Below, in pieces: positions 36,252 through 44,441 of a stretch of 64,000 nucleotides of DNA (position 1 is the first letter of the stretch; each line of letters opens with the position of its first letter). Source of the DNA: Cribrihabitans marinus (GTDB lineage: Bacteria > Pseudomonadota > Alphaproteobacteria > Rhodobacterales > Rhodobacteraceae); NCBI RefSeq assembly GCF_900109035.1, contig NZ_FNYD01000002.1, positions 186,001-250,000 of the forward strand, in the 5' to 3' direction. The translations under genes were made by a program, and so were the position numbers. A model generated the notes under the pieces. The model was not told where the DNA came from. It ran no database searches and saw nothing but the letters and a program-made list of their open reading frames with translations.

Positions 36252-36262
36252 TCCATCTTGAG
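36234..36262. repeat. Inverted repeat across the lepA stop codon
   Basis: CTCAAGATGGAC and GTCCATCTTGAG form a perfect 12-bp stem around TCCTA. The lepA TAG begins within the loop and first stem base. No T run follows, so this is not a typical terminator, though it could protect the mRNA 3' end. Confidence 0.75.
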
Positions 36263-36299
36263 TGCGAGTGGGCGAAAGCGGTTGGCGCAGCCAGCAAGC

Positions 36300-36323
36300 G
36301 TAGGGTGCGTGCTCGCACGCACC
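36300..36323 (+). repeat. REP element 1 (GTAG plus 9-bp palindrome)
   Basis: GTAG is followed by GGTGCGTGC-TC-GCACGCACC, a 9-bp stem with a two-base loop. GTAG in front of a hairpin is the recognition pattern of REP-associated tyrosine transposases. It is oriented opposite to elements 2 and 3. Confidence 0.75.
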
Positions 36324-36358
36324 GCTCCCCGGCATCCGCTTACGCACGCTCGTCCATT

Positions 36359-36382
36359 GGTGCGTGAAATCACGCACCCTAC
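36359..36382 (-). repeat. REP element 2
   Basis: The palindrome GGTGCGTGA-AA-TCACGCACC is followed by CTAC (GTAG on the minus strand). The stop codon of the transposase gene lies within CTAC. It faces REP element 1, so the two form a REP pair (BIME-like). Confidence 0.78.
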
Positions 36383-36867
36383 ACCAGATCCAGTTCGGAC
36401 CGATACCGCGTGTCCCGGTGAACCGACGAAAACGCCCAATCCTCGGGGCGTGTCACCAAACCGTGTTTCACCGGGTTCAACCAGCAATAGCGCAGGTGCG
36501 CCGCGAAATCGGCATCGTCGCGAATATGATGCTTCCAGAACCGTTTTTGCCAGATGCCGCGTTCCTGCCGGATGTCGTGGCTGAAGCGGGTCGGGGCTTT
36601 CGGCCAAGGGCGCGAGAACCGTGACTTGATCAGGCGCCAACGAGTGCCATAGGCACGATCGCCCGCAGGCAATCGCCAGATGCAATGGATGTGGTCCGGC
36701 AAGACCACCCACGCCTCAATGCCGAAGGGCCGTTCCTCGCGGGTTAAGCGGACCGCCTGCCGCAGAGTGTCGATTTCGCGAACCAGCAGGTCGCTTTGCC
36801 GGTTGGCGAGGTTGACCGTGAAGAAGATTGTTGCGCCAGTGAGCCTGGGGCGGCGGTACGTGGACAT
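36379..36867 (-). CDS. REP-associated tyrosine transposase (RAYT)
   Basis: This 162-residue protein has the RAYT layout: a TVNLANRQ start, the HUH-type motif LPDHIHCIWRLP (His about residues 59 and 61), a middle KRFWKHHIRDD and YCWLNPVKHGL. These match the TnpA_REP family, which binds and cleaves REP sequences. Both catalytic His are present. It is flanked by identical palindromes with GTAG at 36359 and 36896, and its stop codon overlaps the first. It appears intact. Confidence 0.9.
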   Translation of the reverse strand: MSTYRRPRLTGATIFFTVNLANRQSDLLVREIDTLRQAVRLTREERPFGIEAWVVLPDHIHCIWRLPAGDRAYGTRWRLIKSRFSRPWPKAPTRFSHDIRQERGIWQKRFWKHHIRDDADFAAHLRYCWLNPVKHGLVTRPEDWAFSSVHRDTRYRSELDLV

Positions 36868-36895
36868 TGTGCCATTTGACCGGAATTTTCTTAAT

Positions 36896-36919
36896 GGTGC
36901 GTGAAATCACGCACCCTAC
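36896..36919 (-). repeat. REP element 3
   Basis: The same 20-bp palindrome as element 2 is followed by CTAC. It lies 28 bp upstream of the transposase start codon. Elements 2 and 3 are identical over these 24 bp and in the same orientation, bracketing the gene. Confidence 0.78.
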
Positions 36920-37020
36920 CGTGTTTGGCTCAGTTCATCCCGTCAAGCCGACCCAGATCGAATCCCCAAGCATGCCAACCTTCCAACATGTGCCCGAACC
37001 AACCCGCATATGAGGACGCC

Positions 37021-37200
37021 ATGCTTCCGCTCACACTCATCATCCACATCTTCCTCGGCTCCACTCCGGCAGGGTCGGCGGTGATTGCCGTGCTGGCGAT
37101 GAGCTATGCCACACTCACCCCGATCCTGATCTCGGCGGTAGCGGGAATCGTCGCGGCCTTGCCAATCTCGGTCCATGTGGCCAGGCGCCTCGCGGGTTGA
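37021..37200 (+). CDS. Small conserved membrane protein (often mislabelled CTP synthetase)
   Basis: This 59-residue protein has two hydrophobic helices (LPLTLIIHIFLGSTPAGSAV and TPILISAVAGIVAALPISVH) and a basic end. Similar short proteins in Rhodobacteraceae have been labelled CTP synthetase, which cannot be right for this size. GAGGA precedes the ATG. The function is unknown. Confidence 0.75.
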   Translation: MLPLTLIIHIFLGSTPAGSAVIAVLAMSYATLTPILISAVAGIVAALPISVHVARRLAG

Positions 37201-37964
37201 TCGCGATTCCCCGGCTAGATTCCTTTTGCACCCGCAGAAAACCGCCTAAGACGCGGCTGCGCGGACGCAAGCGGCGTTTTCCCCGCCTAAGCGTGCCGAA
37301 AAGGCCGCAAAATCCAACTTATCCACAGCAAAATCCGCCAAGATATCAACAGGTTATCCCCGTCAAAATCTCATGCTGCGCTGCTTTTTTCTTGCCGGAA
37401 TCGGTCGGTCGGGCAACAGTCAGATCACCGCAACGGAGCTTCGGCAGACCGGGCGGGGCGCAGAGGCTTCGAAGGCTGGCGCAGGGCGGGACGGATCCTT
37501 GATGCGTCCCACCTGTCCAAGGTCTTCGGGATCGGGCTGATCGCGACGGTTCCTCGGAACCTGATGCGGACGACCTGATTTGAACGGGCCGATGTGCGTC
37601 GCGGCAGGGTGCAAGCCATGCAGCGGCAGCAGAGGCTCCTTCGGGGGCCCGAGCAACTGGATCGGCCTGCCTTCGGGCAATTCGGACCAGTAAGGCGTCA
37701 GGGCGCGTCCGCAAGGGCGCATGCGAAGACCGCGTCTGAGCACCTGGCGCCTTTTCCTATCCCCCGGACCTACCTTGGTGTTCGAAAGCAAACGGGGCTC
37801 GGTCGCTGTATGCGCCCGGGCCCCGCCGTCAGTCATGCAATACCGCGTCCATGCACCTGTGCGTCGTGGATACACGCTGGATCATGCGCGATCAACCAGA
37901 TATTGATGCCTTGCGTGAATACGCCACCACTGGTGCGGATTTGCCGCAGATATGGTGGGTGGAT
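37201..37964. other. Gene-poor stretch with two DnaA-box-like sites
   Basis: I see no convincing gene in these 764 bp. A perfect TTATCCACA (37319-37327) and a near match TTATCCCC (from 37354) lie in an A/T-richer section. Open frames on both strands from about 37350 to 37870 look like decayed or non-coding sequence: they are rich in Arg and Pro and match no family I know. Confidence 0.45.
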
Positions 37965-38102
37965 TCAGAGCGCGTTCTGCACGTCCGACGCGGTGTTCGA
38001 GATCGCGTTGCCGGCCTTTTGCAGGTCGCGGCCCGCGCCTTTTGCCGTCTCGCAGGCCGCAAGCGACAGGATCATCAGGCCAAGGGTCAGCACTCGGGTC
38101 AT
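37965..38102 (-). CDS. Entericidin-type small lipoprotein
   Basis: This 45-residue protein reads MTRVLTLGLMILSLAACETA and continues KGAGRDLQKAGNAISNTASD. The lipobox LAAC (Cys at residue 17) followed by the GAGRDLQKAGNAI block matches the entericidin A/B family, and the length is normal for it. GGAG lies nine bases before the ATG. Entericidins are small envelope lipoproteins, and in E. coli ecnA/ecnB form an antidote/toxin pair. Only one such gene is visible here. Confidence 0.85.
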   Translation of the reverse strand: MTRVLTLGLMILSLAACETAKGAGRDLQKAGNAISNTASDVQNAL

Positions 38103-38248
38103 TGCGTCCATCTCCGTCCGGGTCGCCCGGTTCTACTCCGGGCGCGCGCGGGCCCGCAAGTATCGACATGGGCCGAGCCAGGAAGGGGCGGCGCGACGCG
38201 GGGTTTGCCGGTATGCCCATCACCTTCGCCGCCTGTGCTGCGGGCTGT

Positions 38249-39253
38249 TCAGGACCACGCCTTGCGATAGGAATGCGGCGAGGCGCCGTATTTCTCGCGG
38301 AACTTGCGGGCCAGGTGGCTGGTGTTGGAAAACCCGGTGGCGGCGGCAATGTCCGCCACGGGCATGTTGGTCTCGTTGAGATAGGCACTGGCCCGCGAGA
38401 GGCGCAGGTTCATGTAATAGGTCATGGGCGCCTCTTCGACATAGCGCTTGAACAGCCGCTCGAGCTGCCGGCGCGAGGTGCCAAGGCGCTGGCAAAGGTC
38501 GCGGCAGTTGAGCGGCTCTTCGATACTGTCCTGCATGATGTCGATGGCGGCCAGAAGCTTGGGGTTGCGGCTGCCGATGGCGATCGATCGCGCCGAGCGT
38601 TGCGGCGCGCGGGGATCGGCGCGCATGTGGATGCACATATCCGCCACCATCGCCGCCAGCTGGCTGCCGTGGCGGGTCTCGATCAGCGCCAGCATCATGT
38701 CGATGGCCGCATTGCCGCCGCCGCAGGTGGTGATGCGCCCGTCGCTTTCATAGATGTTCTGGGTCGGCTCAAGCGACGGAAACGCCTCTGCGAAACCCGC
38801 CTGGTTCTCCCAGTGCAGCGTGAATCGCACGCCGTCGAGGATGCCGGAGCGGGCGAGGGCAAAGGCACCGGTGCAGATCCCGCCCAGCGACCGCCCGAAG
38901 CGGTGCTCGCGCCGCACCCAGTTCAGGACGGACGGAGATTGCCCGCGCTCGGGCTCGACTCCGGCGCAGACAAAGCCGAGGCCGGTTGCCGGCAGCGGGC
39001 GCATCGCCTCGTCGGGGATGATGCGCAACCCGTTCGAGCAACGGATCGGTTCGCCGTCCTCGGTCATCGTGTGCCAGGTATAGAGCTGCTTGCGGGTCAG
39101 CTGGTTGGCGATACGCAATGGCTCGATCGCGGCCGCGACGGCCAGCATGGTCGTGCCGGGCAGCAGCAGGAAGTGAAAACTCTGCGGCGGACCGTCGAAG
39201 GACAGCATGAAATCCGCAGAGCCGCCTTTCTGAACGAACGGGTCTCGGGCCAT
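38249..39253 (-). CDS. GlxA-family transcriptional regulator with AraC HTH
   Basis: This 334-residue protein has an N-terminal DJ-1/PfpI-like domain (FHFLLLPGTTMLAVAAAIEP, GGICTGAFALARSGILDG) and a C-terminal AraC-type double HTH (LCQRLGTSRRQLERLFKRY, then IAAATGFSNTSHLARKF). Members such as CdhR regulate catabolism of quaternary amines. The ATG at 39253 gives MARDPFVQKGGS; the longer frame upstream is out of character. The effector is unknown. It is divergent from clpP, with 274 bp between. Confidence 0.88.
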   Translation of the reverse strand: MARDPFVQKGGSADFMLSFDGPPQSFHFLLLPGTTMLAVAAAIEPLRIANQLTRKQLYTWHTMTEDGEPIRCSNGLRIIPDEAMRPLPATGLGFVCAGVEPERGQSPSVLNWVRREHRFGRSLGGICTGAFALARSGILDGVRFTLHWENQAGFAEAFPSLEPTQNIYESDGRITTCGGGNAAIDMMLALIETRHGSQLAAMVADMCIHMRADPRAPQRSARSIAIGSRNPKLLAAIDIMQDSIEEPLNCRDLCQRLGTSRRQLERLFKRYVEEAPMTYYMNLRLSRASAYLNETNMPVADIAAATGFSNTSHLARKFREKYGASPHSYRKAWS

Positions 39254-39527
39254 GACCGGTCGGAACGCTCCTTTGTGCGGTTGCGCGGGGCGCGCGGCAT
39301 GCCGCCGCGGCCGGAAACGGGTTTTGGGTGTCCGGCTTTTATGCGGGCCCTGCGGCGCGACGTCAATTGTGCCGGCAGAGGCGTCCCGGCCATTCCGCCT
39401 GGTCGCCCGCGCGGGATCGACGAATCGCGCCGGATGCCCTTGCAGCCCCCCAGAGCGACAACTAAGACTCGGGTAACTCATCGTCGGGTATGGTCCCGAT
39501 CCGCAGCAGAAAGCAGGCAGGTCCCGA

Positions 39528-40160
39528 ATGCACGATCCCGTTGACACCTACATGAACACGCTCGTCCCGATGGTCGTCGAACAGACCAGCCGTGGCGAGC
39601 GGGCCTATGACATCTTCTCGCGCCTGCTGAAGGAGCGGATCATCTTCATCAACGGCCCGATTCACGACGGGATGAGCCATCTTGTCGTGGCCCAGCTTCT
39701 GCATCTTGAGGCCGAGAACCCGAAGAAGGAGATCTCGATCTACATCAACAGCCCCGGCGGTGTCGTGACCTCGGGCCTGTCGATCTATGATACGATGCAG
39801 TATATCAAGCCGAAATGCTCGACCCTGGTGATCGGCCAGGCGGCTTCGATGGGCTCGCTGCTGCTGGTCGGCGGCGAGGCGGGGATGCGATTCTCGCTGC
39901 CCAACAGCCGGATCATGGTGCACCAGCCCTCGGGCGGCTACCAGGGGCAGGCCAGCGACATCATGATCCACGCCGCCGAGACGCAGAAGCTCAAGGACCG
40001 GCTCTACGAGATCTATGTGAAGCACACCGGCCAGAACAAGAAGGCGGTCGAGAAGGCGCTGGACCGCGACAATTTCATGTCTCCCGAAGAGGCCAAGGAA
40101 TGGGGCCATATCGACGAGATCGTGGAAAGCCGCGGCAAGGCCGGCGACGAGGAAAGCTGA
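39528..40160 (+). CDS. clpP: ATP-dependent Clp protease proteolytic subunit
   Basis: This 210-residue serine protease has the catalytic Ser in [10 protein letters not shown] (Ser107), His in [10 protein letters not shown] (His132) and Asp in [11 protein letters not shown] (Asp181). The length and motifs are normal for ClpP. It forms the proteolytic chamber for ClpX or ClpA. clpX follows 151 bp later in the same direction. Confidence 0.97.
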   Translation: MHDPVDTYMNTLVPMVVEQTSRGERAYDIFSRLLKERIIFINGPIHDGMSHLVVAQLLHLEAENPKKEISIYINSPGGVVTSGLSIYDTMQYIKPKCSTLVIGQAASMGSLLLVGGEAGMRFSLPNSRIMVHQPSGGYQGQASDIMIHAAETQKLKDRLYEIYVKHTGQNKKAVEKALDRDNFMSPEEAKEWGHIDEIVESRGKAGDEES

Positions 40161-40311
40161 CGCCTGCGGGCGCGGGACAGGTGCGGGCCGGCGGCTGATT
40201 CCGGTTTGCAGTTATGGATTGTAGCGGTCAGTATGCTGGCCTAAGCTGCACGAAATGCGGTATGGCGATGCCCCGGAAGGGGCGCGGAATACGGAGCCGG
40301 AAAGGTAGATC

Positions 40312-41580
40312 ATGGCAACGAATTCAGGCGGTGACAGCAAGAATACGCTCTATTGCAGCTTCTGCGGCAAGAGCCAGCACGAGGTGCGCAAGCTGATCGC
40401 CGGCCCGACGGTGTTCATCTGCGACGAGTGTGTCGAGCTGTGCATGGACATCATCCGCGAAGAGACCAAGGCCAGCGGGCTGAAGTCCTCGGACGGGGTG
40501 CCGACGCCCAAGGACATCTGCAAGGTGCTGGACGACTACGTGATCGGGCAGGCCACGGCCAAGCGCGTCCTGTCAGTGGCGGTGCACAACCACTACAAGC
40601 GTCTCAACCACGCGCAGAAGTCGGGCAACGACATCGAATTGGCCAAGTCGAACATCCTGCTGATCGGCCCCACGGGCTGCGGCAAGACGCTTCTGGCGCA
40701 GACGCTGGCGCGAATCCTCGACGTGCCGTTCACGATGGCCGACGCCACCACGCTGACCGAGGCGGGTTATGTAGGCGAGGATGTCGAGAATATCATCCTC
40801 AAGCTGCTGCAGGCCAGCGAATACAATGTCGAACGCGCCCAGCGCGGCATCGTCTATATCGACGAGGTCGACAAGATCACGCGCAAGTCCGAGAACCCCT
40901 CGATCACCCGCGACGTGTCGGGCGAGGGGGTGCAGCAGGCGCTGCTCAAGCTGATGGAGGGCACCGTCGCCTCGGTGCCGCCGCAGGGCGGGCGCAAGCA
41001 CCCGCAGCAGGAGTTCCTGCAGGTGGACACGACAAACATCCTGTTCATCTGCGGCGGCGCGTTCGCCGGGCTGGACAAGATCATTGCGCAGCGCGGCAAG
41101 GGCAGCGCGATGGGGTTCGGCGCCGATGTGCGCAACAATGACGAGCGCAATGTGGGCGAGATCTTCCAGGAGCTGGAGCCCGAGGATCTGCTGAAATTCG
41201 GCCTGATCCCGGAGTTTGTCGGCCGCCTGCCGGTGATCGCCACGCTCGAGGATCTGGACGAGGATGCGCTGGTCACCATCCTGACCCAGCCCAAGAATGC
41301 GCTGGTCAAGCAATACGCCCGCCTGTTCGAGCTGGAAGATACCGAGTTGGACTTTACCGAAGACGCGCTGTCGGCGATCGCCAAGCGCGCCATCGAACGC
41401 AAGACCGGCGCGCGGGGCCTGCGCTCGATCATGGAGGATATCCTGCTCGATACCATGTTCGACCTGCCGGGCATGGAGAACGTGACCAAGGTTGTCGTCA
41501 ACGAAGAGGCCGTGACCTCGGACGCGCAGCCGCTCATGATCTATGCGGATGCCGAAAAGGGCTCGGCCTCGGCCGGGTGA
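40312..41580 (+). CDS. clpX: ATP-dependent Clp protease ATP-binding subunit ClpX
   Basis: This 422-residue AAA+ unfoldase has the N-terminal zinc finger [11 protein letters not shown] and CDECVELC (Cys about 15, 18, 37, 40), Walker [15 protein letters not shown], Walker [11 protein letters not shown], and [10 protein letters not shown] in the C-terminal sensor region. It unfolds substrates for ClpP. In alphaproteobacteria ClpXP degrades cell-cycle regulators such as CtrA. The next gene starts within its stop codon. Confidence 0.97.
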   Translation: MATNSGGDSKNTLYCSFCGKSQHEVRKLIAGPTVFICDECVELCMDIIREETKASGLKSSDGVPTPKDICKVLDDYVIGQATAKRVLSVAVHNHYKRLNHAQKSGNDIELAKSNILLIGPTGCGKTLLAQTLARILDVPFTMADATTLTEAGYVGEDVENIILKLLQASEYNVERAQRGIVYIDEVDKITRKSENPSITRDVSGEGVQQALLKLMEGTVASVPPQGGRKHPQQEFLQVDTTNILFICGGAFAGLDKIIAQRGKGSAMGFGADVRNNDERNVGEIFQELEPEDLLKFGLIPEFVGRLPVIATLEDLDEDALVTILTQPKNALVKQYARLFELEDTELDFTEDALSAIAKRAIERKTGARGLRSIMEDILLDTMFDLPGMENVTKVVVNEEAVTSDAQPLMIYADAEKGSASAG

Positions 41581-42131
41581 GGCGTCGGCGGGCGGATCTG
41601 ACCGCCGAGTATGGTGAGTTGTCGGGTGGGTGGCTTGGGTTTGCGGCCATCCTGATGCTAGCCGGCTTCGCTGTTTGGTGGCTGGTTGTCGGCTACGCTG
41701 ACAAGGTTCGCCGCGCAGAAGACCCTGTATATGCAACAGAGCTTTTCGCGAATTTGCTGCCGGTTGAAGAGATCCTCGCCACGCGGAAATGGCATCCACG
41801 GGGGGCGGGCTTAGACTGGGACTGCACCTATGCCATTGCCCGGCTCAAGGACAGCCGACCTGAGGAGCCTCCGACAAGAGGTCGCGCCGAACTCGGGTGG
41901 CGGTATCAATTTGGCGGAAACTGGCGCCCGACGCCCGCGCCGAAACTTGGCGACACAACGCGAGATGCGCTGAGCTTCTGCTCCCGGTACTGGTCAGGGC
42001 CGTTGGCGGAGGAACTGAATGCAGCTCTGAAATCACCGGGGTCATGGTTCGATCGCGGTGCGGTGGGGGCAACGCTCTTCATCTATGCCCCGGATCAGAG
42101 ACTTGCCGCGCGCATACGCTTTGACGACTAG
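41577..42131 (+). CDS. Hypothetical protein with one membrane segment
   Basis: This 184-residue frame starts with a GTG overlapping the clpX stop (GTGA). One membrane segment is near residues 18-40 ([20 protein letters not shown]), followed by a soluble part with two cysteines ([19 protein letters not shown]). I do not recognise it. The codon use looks less GC-biased than clpX. The start is uncertain. Confidence 0.6.
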   Translation: MRRRRADLTAEYGELSGGWLGFAAILMLAGFAVWWLVVGYADKVRRAEDPVYATELFANLLPVEEILATRKWHPRGAGLDWDCTYAIARLKDSRPEEPPTRGRAELGWRYQFGGNWRPTPAPKLGDTTRDALSFCSRYWSGPLAEELNAALKSPGSWFDRGAVGATLFIYAPDQRLAARIRFDD

Positions 42132-42147
42132 CGCAACCGAGTGAACA

Positions 42148-42531
42148 ATGGCCTCCAAGACAATCAAACGCATATCTTCCGGCGGTGAATTCGAAAAGAA
42201 GGTGGGCTATTGCCGCGCCGTGATCGCCAACGGATTTGTCTTCGTGGCGGGCACCTGCGCCCAGGGCGACGACATCCCCGAAGATGTGGTTGGGCAATGC
42301 GAGTCGGCGCTTGCCGCCATCGGCAAGGCCCTGGCCGAAGCCGGCGCCAGCTTCGCCGATGTGGTGCGGGTGAACTATTACCTGCCTGACATGCGCGAAT
42401 TCGATCTGTGCTGGCCGCTGCTGCGCGAGACCTTCGGAGACAATCCGCCGGCCGCCACGGTGATCGAATGCAACCTTATCACGCCGCAGGATCGCATCGA
42501 GATCGAGGTCACGGCGGCGCTTGCGGGGTAG
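42148..42531 (+). CDS. RidA-family protein (non-archetypal)
   Basis: This 127-residue protein has the RidA fold blocks GFVFVAGTCAQGDD, ADVVRVNYYLPDM and DRIEIEVTA. The arginine that is essential in archetypal RidA imine deaminases (before the TxxE segment) is replaced: the region reads PPAATVIECNL. This probably belongs to another Rid subfamily and may lack the classical 2-aminoacrylate deaminase activity. Function unknown. Confidence 0.85.
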   Translation: MASKTIKRISSGGEFEKKVGYCRAVIANGFVFVAGTCAQGDDIPEDVVGQCESALAAIGKALAEAGASFADVVRVNYYLPDMREFDLCWPLLRETFGDNPPAATVIECNLITPQDRIEIEVTAALAG

Positions 42532-42595
42532 CAGAGGCTGGACCTTGCCGCGCACATGGTCCATATCTGCGCGGGACGAATAGCCGGAGGCACCC

Positions 42596-42979
42596 ATGGG
42601 AATCCTGAACAGCCTGCTGCGCGCGGTCACCTGGTGGCACGGGTCCACGCTCAACACCCAGATCTACACCGCCCGCAAGGGCGTGAAGGTCGGCGAGGAC
42701 AGCCAGGGCAACATCTTTTACCGCACCGCGGACGACAGCAAGCGCTGGGTGATCTTCAACGGCGAGGCCGAGGCCAGCCGGGTCGATCCGGACTGGCATG
42801 GCTGGCTGCACCGCACCTGGGACGATCCGCCATCGGACAAGCCCCTGCCTCACAAGCCGTGGGAAAAGCCGCATCAGGAGAACCTGACCGGCACGCCTCT
42901 GGCCTATGCGCCCGCCGGTTCGATCCGCCGTCCCGAACCGGTGGAGCGCAGCGACTACGAGGCCTGGAGCCCGGAATAA
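42596..42979 (+). CDS. NADH:ubiquinone oxidoreductase NDUFA12-type subunit
   Basis: This 127-residue protein has [39 protein letters not shown], then a [12 protein letters not shown] motif, all typical of the NDUFA12 (B17.2/17.2 kDa) family. It is an accessory subunit of complex I in alphaproteobacteria and mitochondria. It is not near a nuo operon here, which is normal. GGAGG lies before the ATG. Confidence 0.94.
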   Translation: MGILNSLLRAVTWWHGSTLNTQIYTARKGVKVGEDSQGNIFYRTADDSKRWVIFNGEAEASRVDPDWHGWLHRTWDDPPSDKPLPHKPWEKPHQENLTGTPLAYAPAGSIRRPEPVERSDYEAWSPE

Positions 42980-42991
42980 GCGAGTTACAGC

Positions 42992-43447
42992 ATGTCCAGT
43001 CACAACCCAACCGAGATCCTGGTCGGCGGCGCCGTGCTGGCTGCCGCCATCGCCTTCGGTGTCTATGCCAGCCAGGCCACCGGTCTATCGCAGCGCGCGA
43101 CGGGATACGAGTTGGAGGCGTCCTTCCGGTCGCTCGAAGGCGTGTCGGTTGGCACCGACGTGCGCCTGGCCGGGGTCAAGATCGGGACCGTGACCGGCGT
43201 GGATCTCAACCCCGAAAGCTACCGCGCCGACACGACCTTTTCGGTGGCCGAGGCCATCCAGATCCCCGACGACAGCGCTGCGGTGATCTCCTCCGAAGGG
43301 CTGCTGGGCGGCAACTTCCTCGAGATCATGCCCGGCGGCTCTCCGTTCTACTACGAACCGGGCGACCGGATCGAGGACACGCAGGGCGCGGTCAGCCTGA
43401 TCTCGCTTCTGGTCAAGTTCGTGGCCGGCGACGGGAGTGGCGAGTGA
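42992..43447 (+). CDS. mlaD: MlaD-family (MCE) outer membrane lipid asymmetry protein
   Basis: This 151-residue protein has one N-terminal membrane segment (ILVGGAVLAAAIAFGVYASQ) and an MCE domain with SFRSLEGVSVGTDVRLAGVK and IGTVTGVDL, then ISSEGLLGGNFLEIMPGG. MlaD binds phospholipid in the periplasm for the Mla transport system. Its ATPase and permease (MlaF, MlaE) are not here. The following gene starts with an overlap. Confidence 0.92.
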   Translation: MSSHNPTEILVGGAVLAAAIAFGVYASQATGLSQRATGYELEASFRSLEGVSVGTDVRLAGVKIGTVTGVDLNPESYRADTTFSVAEAIQIPDDSAAVISSEGLLGGNFLEIMPGGSPFYYEPGDRIEDTQGAVSLISLLVKFVAGDGSGE

Positions 43448-43803
43448 TCCGTGCGCTTGCCGCAGCCCTGACCTTCGCCGCCGGCTCGGCGCTGGCGCAA
43501 GAGTCGGTGGTCTCGGCCCCCGGTGCTGTCCTGCGCGGGCTGGACAAGGTGAACGGTCAGACCGTCGATGTCGAGGTCGCCAAGGGCGAGACTGCCGAGG
43601 TGTTCGGCCTGGACGTGGCGCTGGGCGATTGCCGCTATCCCGTCGACAACCCGACGGGGGATGCCTATGCCTATCTCACGATCTGGGAGCGGGATGCCCG
43701 GCAGGCGGTTTTCGATGCCTGGATGATCGCCTCGTCGCCGGCGCTCAGCGCACTGGATCATGCCCGCTACGATGTCTGGGTGATCCGCTGTATGACCCCC
43801 TGA
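43444..43803 (+). CDS. DUF2155 domain exported protein
   Basis: This 119-residue protein has a signal peptide (IRALAAALTFAAGSALA) and a DUF2155 core with LRGLDKVNGQTVDVEV, GDCRYPVDNP and a C-terminal SSPALSALDHARYDVWVIRC. It starts with a GTG overlapping the mlaD stop (GTGA), so translation is probably coupled. The role is unknown; the link with mlaD suggests the envelope. Its 3' end overlaps aat by 37 bp. Confidence 0.87.
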   Translation: MIRALAAALTFAAGSALAQESVVSAPGAVLRGLDKVNGQTVDVEVAKGETAEVFGLDVALGDCRYPVDNPTGDAYAYLTIWERDARQAVFDAWMIASSPALSALDHARYDVWVIRCMTP

Positions 43804-44399
43804 GGGGTCTGCGCCACAGCCCGTCCGAATTCCGCGTCCTGGGCCAGGGCCGCGTCCAGGCGCCTGTGATACTCGGCCCGCGAGATCTCCACCGCGCCGA
43901 GCGATTCCAGATGCGGGGTGAGGAACTGGGTGTCGAAGAGCTGGAAGCCGGTCAGGCGCAGGCGATCCACCAGATAGGCCAGCGCGATCTTGGAGGCGTC
44001 CGTGCGGCGCGAGAACATGCTTTCGCCGAAAAACGCCGCGCCCAGCACGACGCCATAGACGCCGCCGGCCAGCGCCCCGTCCATCCAGATCTCGAGGGAA
44101 TGGGCATTGCCGCGTTGGTGCAGGCTCAGATACTGGCGGCGGATCTCGTCATTGATCCAGGTGTCGATGCGGTCGGCGCAGCCATCGACCACACCGGAAA
44201 AGTCGCGGTCAATGGTAACCTCGAACCCGCCGCGCCGGATCCGCCGTGCCAGCGAGCGGGACAGGTGAAACCCGTCCAGTGGGAAGACGCCCCGGCGGCG
44301 CGGGTCGACCCAGAAGATCTCGGGGTCGTCGCGGTGCTCGGCCATCGGAAAGATCCCGATGGAATAGCCGTGCAACAGCAGGTCCGGCGACAGGCTCAT
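43767..44399 (-). CDS. aat: Leucyl/phenylalanyl-tRNA-protein transferase
   Basis: This 210-residue enzyme transfers Leu or Phe from tRNA to N-terminal Arg or Lys of proteins (N-degron pathway). Key blocks are GYSIGIFPMAEHRDDPEIFW, NAHSLEIW, GGVYGVVLGAAFFGESMF, and LFDTQFLTPHLESLGA. These are complete. The length is slightly short but normal for alphaproteobacteria. It lies 42 bp downstream of accC. Confidence 0.95.
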   Translation of the reverse strand: MSLSPDLLLHGYSIGIFPMAEHRDDPEIFWVDPRRRGVFPLDGFHLSRSLARRIRRGGFEVTIDRDFSGVVDGCADRIDTWINDEIRRQYLSLHQRGNAHSLEIWMDGALAGGVYGVVLGAAFFGESMFSRRTDASKIALAYLVDRLRLTGFQLFDTQFLTPHLESLGAVEISRAEYHRRLDAALAQDAEFGRAVAQTPQGVIQRITQTS

Positions 44400-44441
44400 G
44401 CGCGCTGTGCCGGGGCCGGGCGTGGCGCCCGGCCCCGGCAG

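Noticed and set aside
34338-36377. 679-residue open frame opposite lepA
   Set aside because: It is a mirror of the lepA codon pattern, with low-complexity His/Asp/Arg-rich translation and no motifs.
37420-37875. 151-residue minus-strand frame in the gene-poor stretch
   Set aside because: The translation is Arg/Pro/Gly-rich with no recognisable domain, and other frames are open too. It may be a decayed gene, but I cannot support calling one.
37201-37964. Replication origin
   Set aside because: Only one perfect DnaA box and one near match are visible. No A/T-rich 13-mers, no dnaA, hemE, parAB or gidA nearby.
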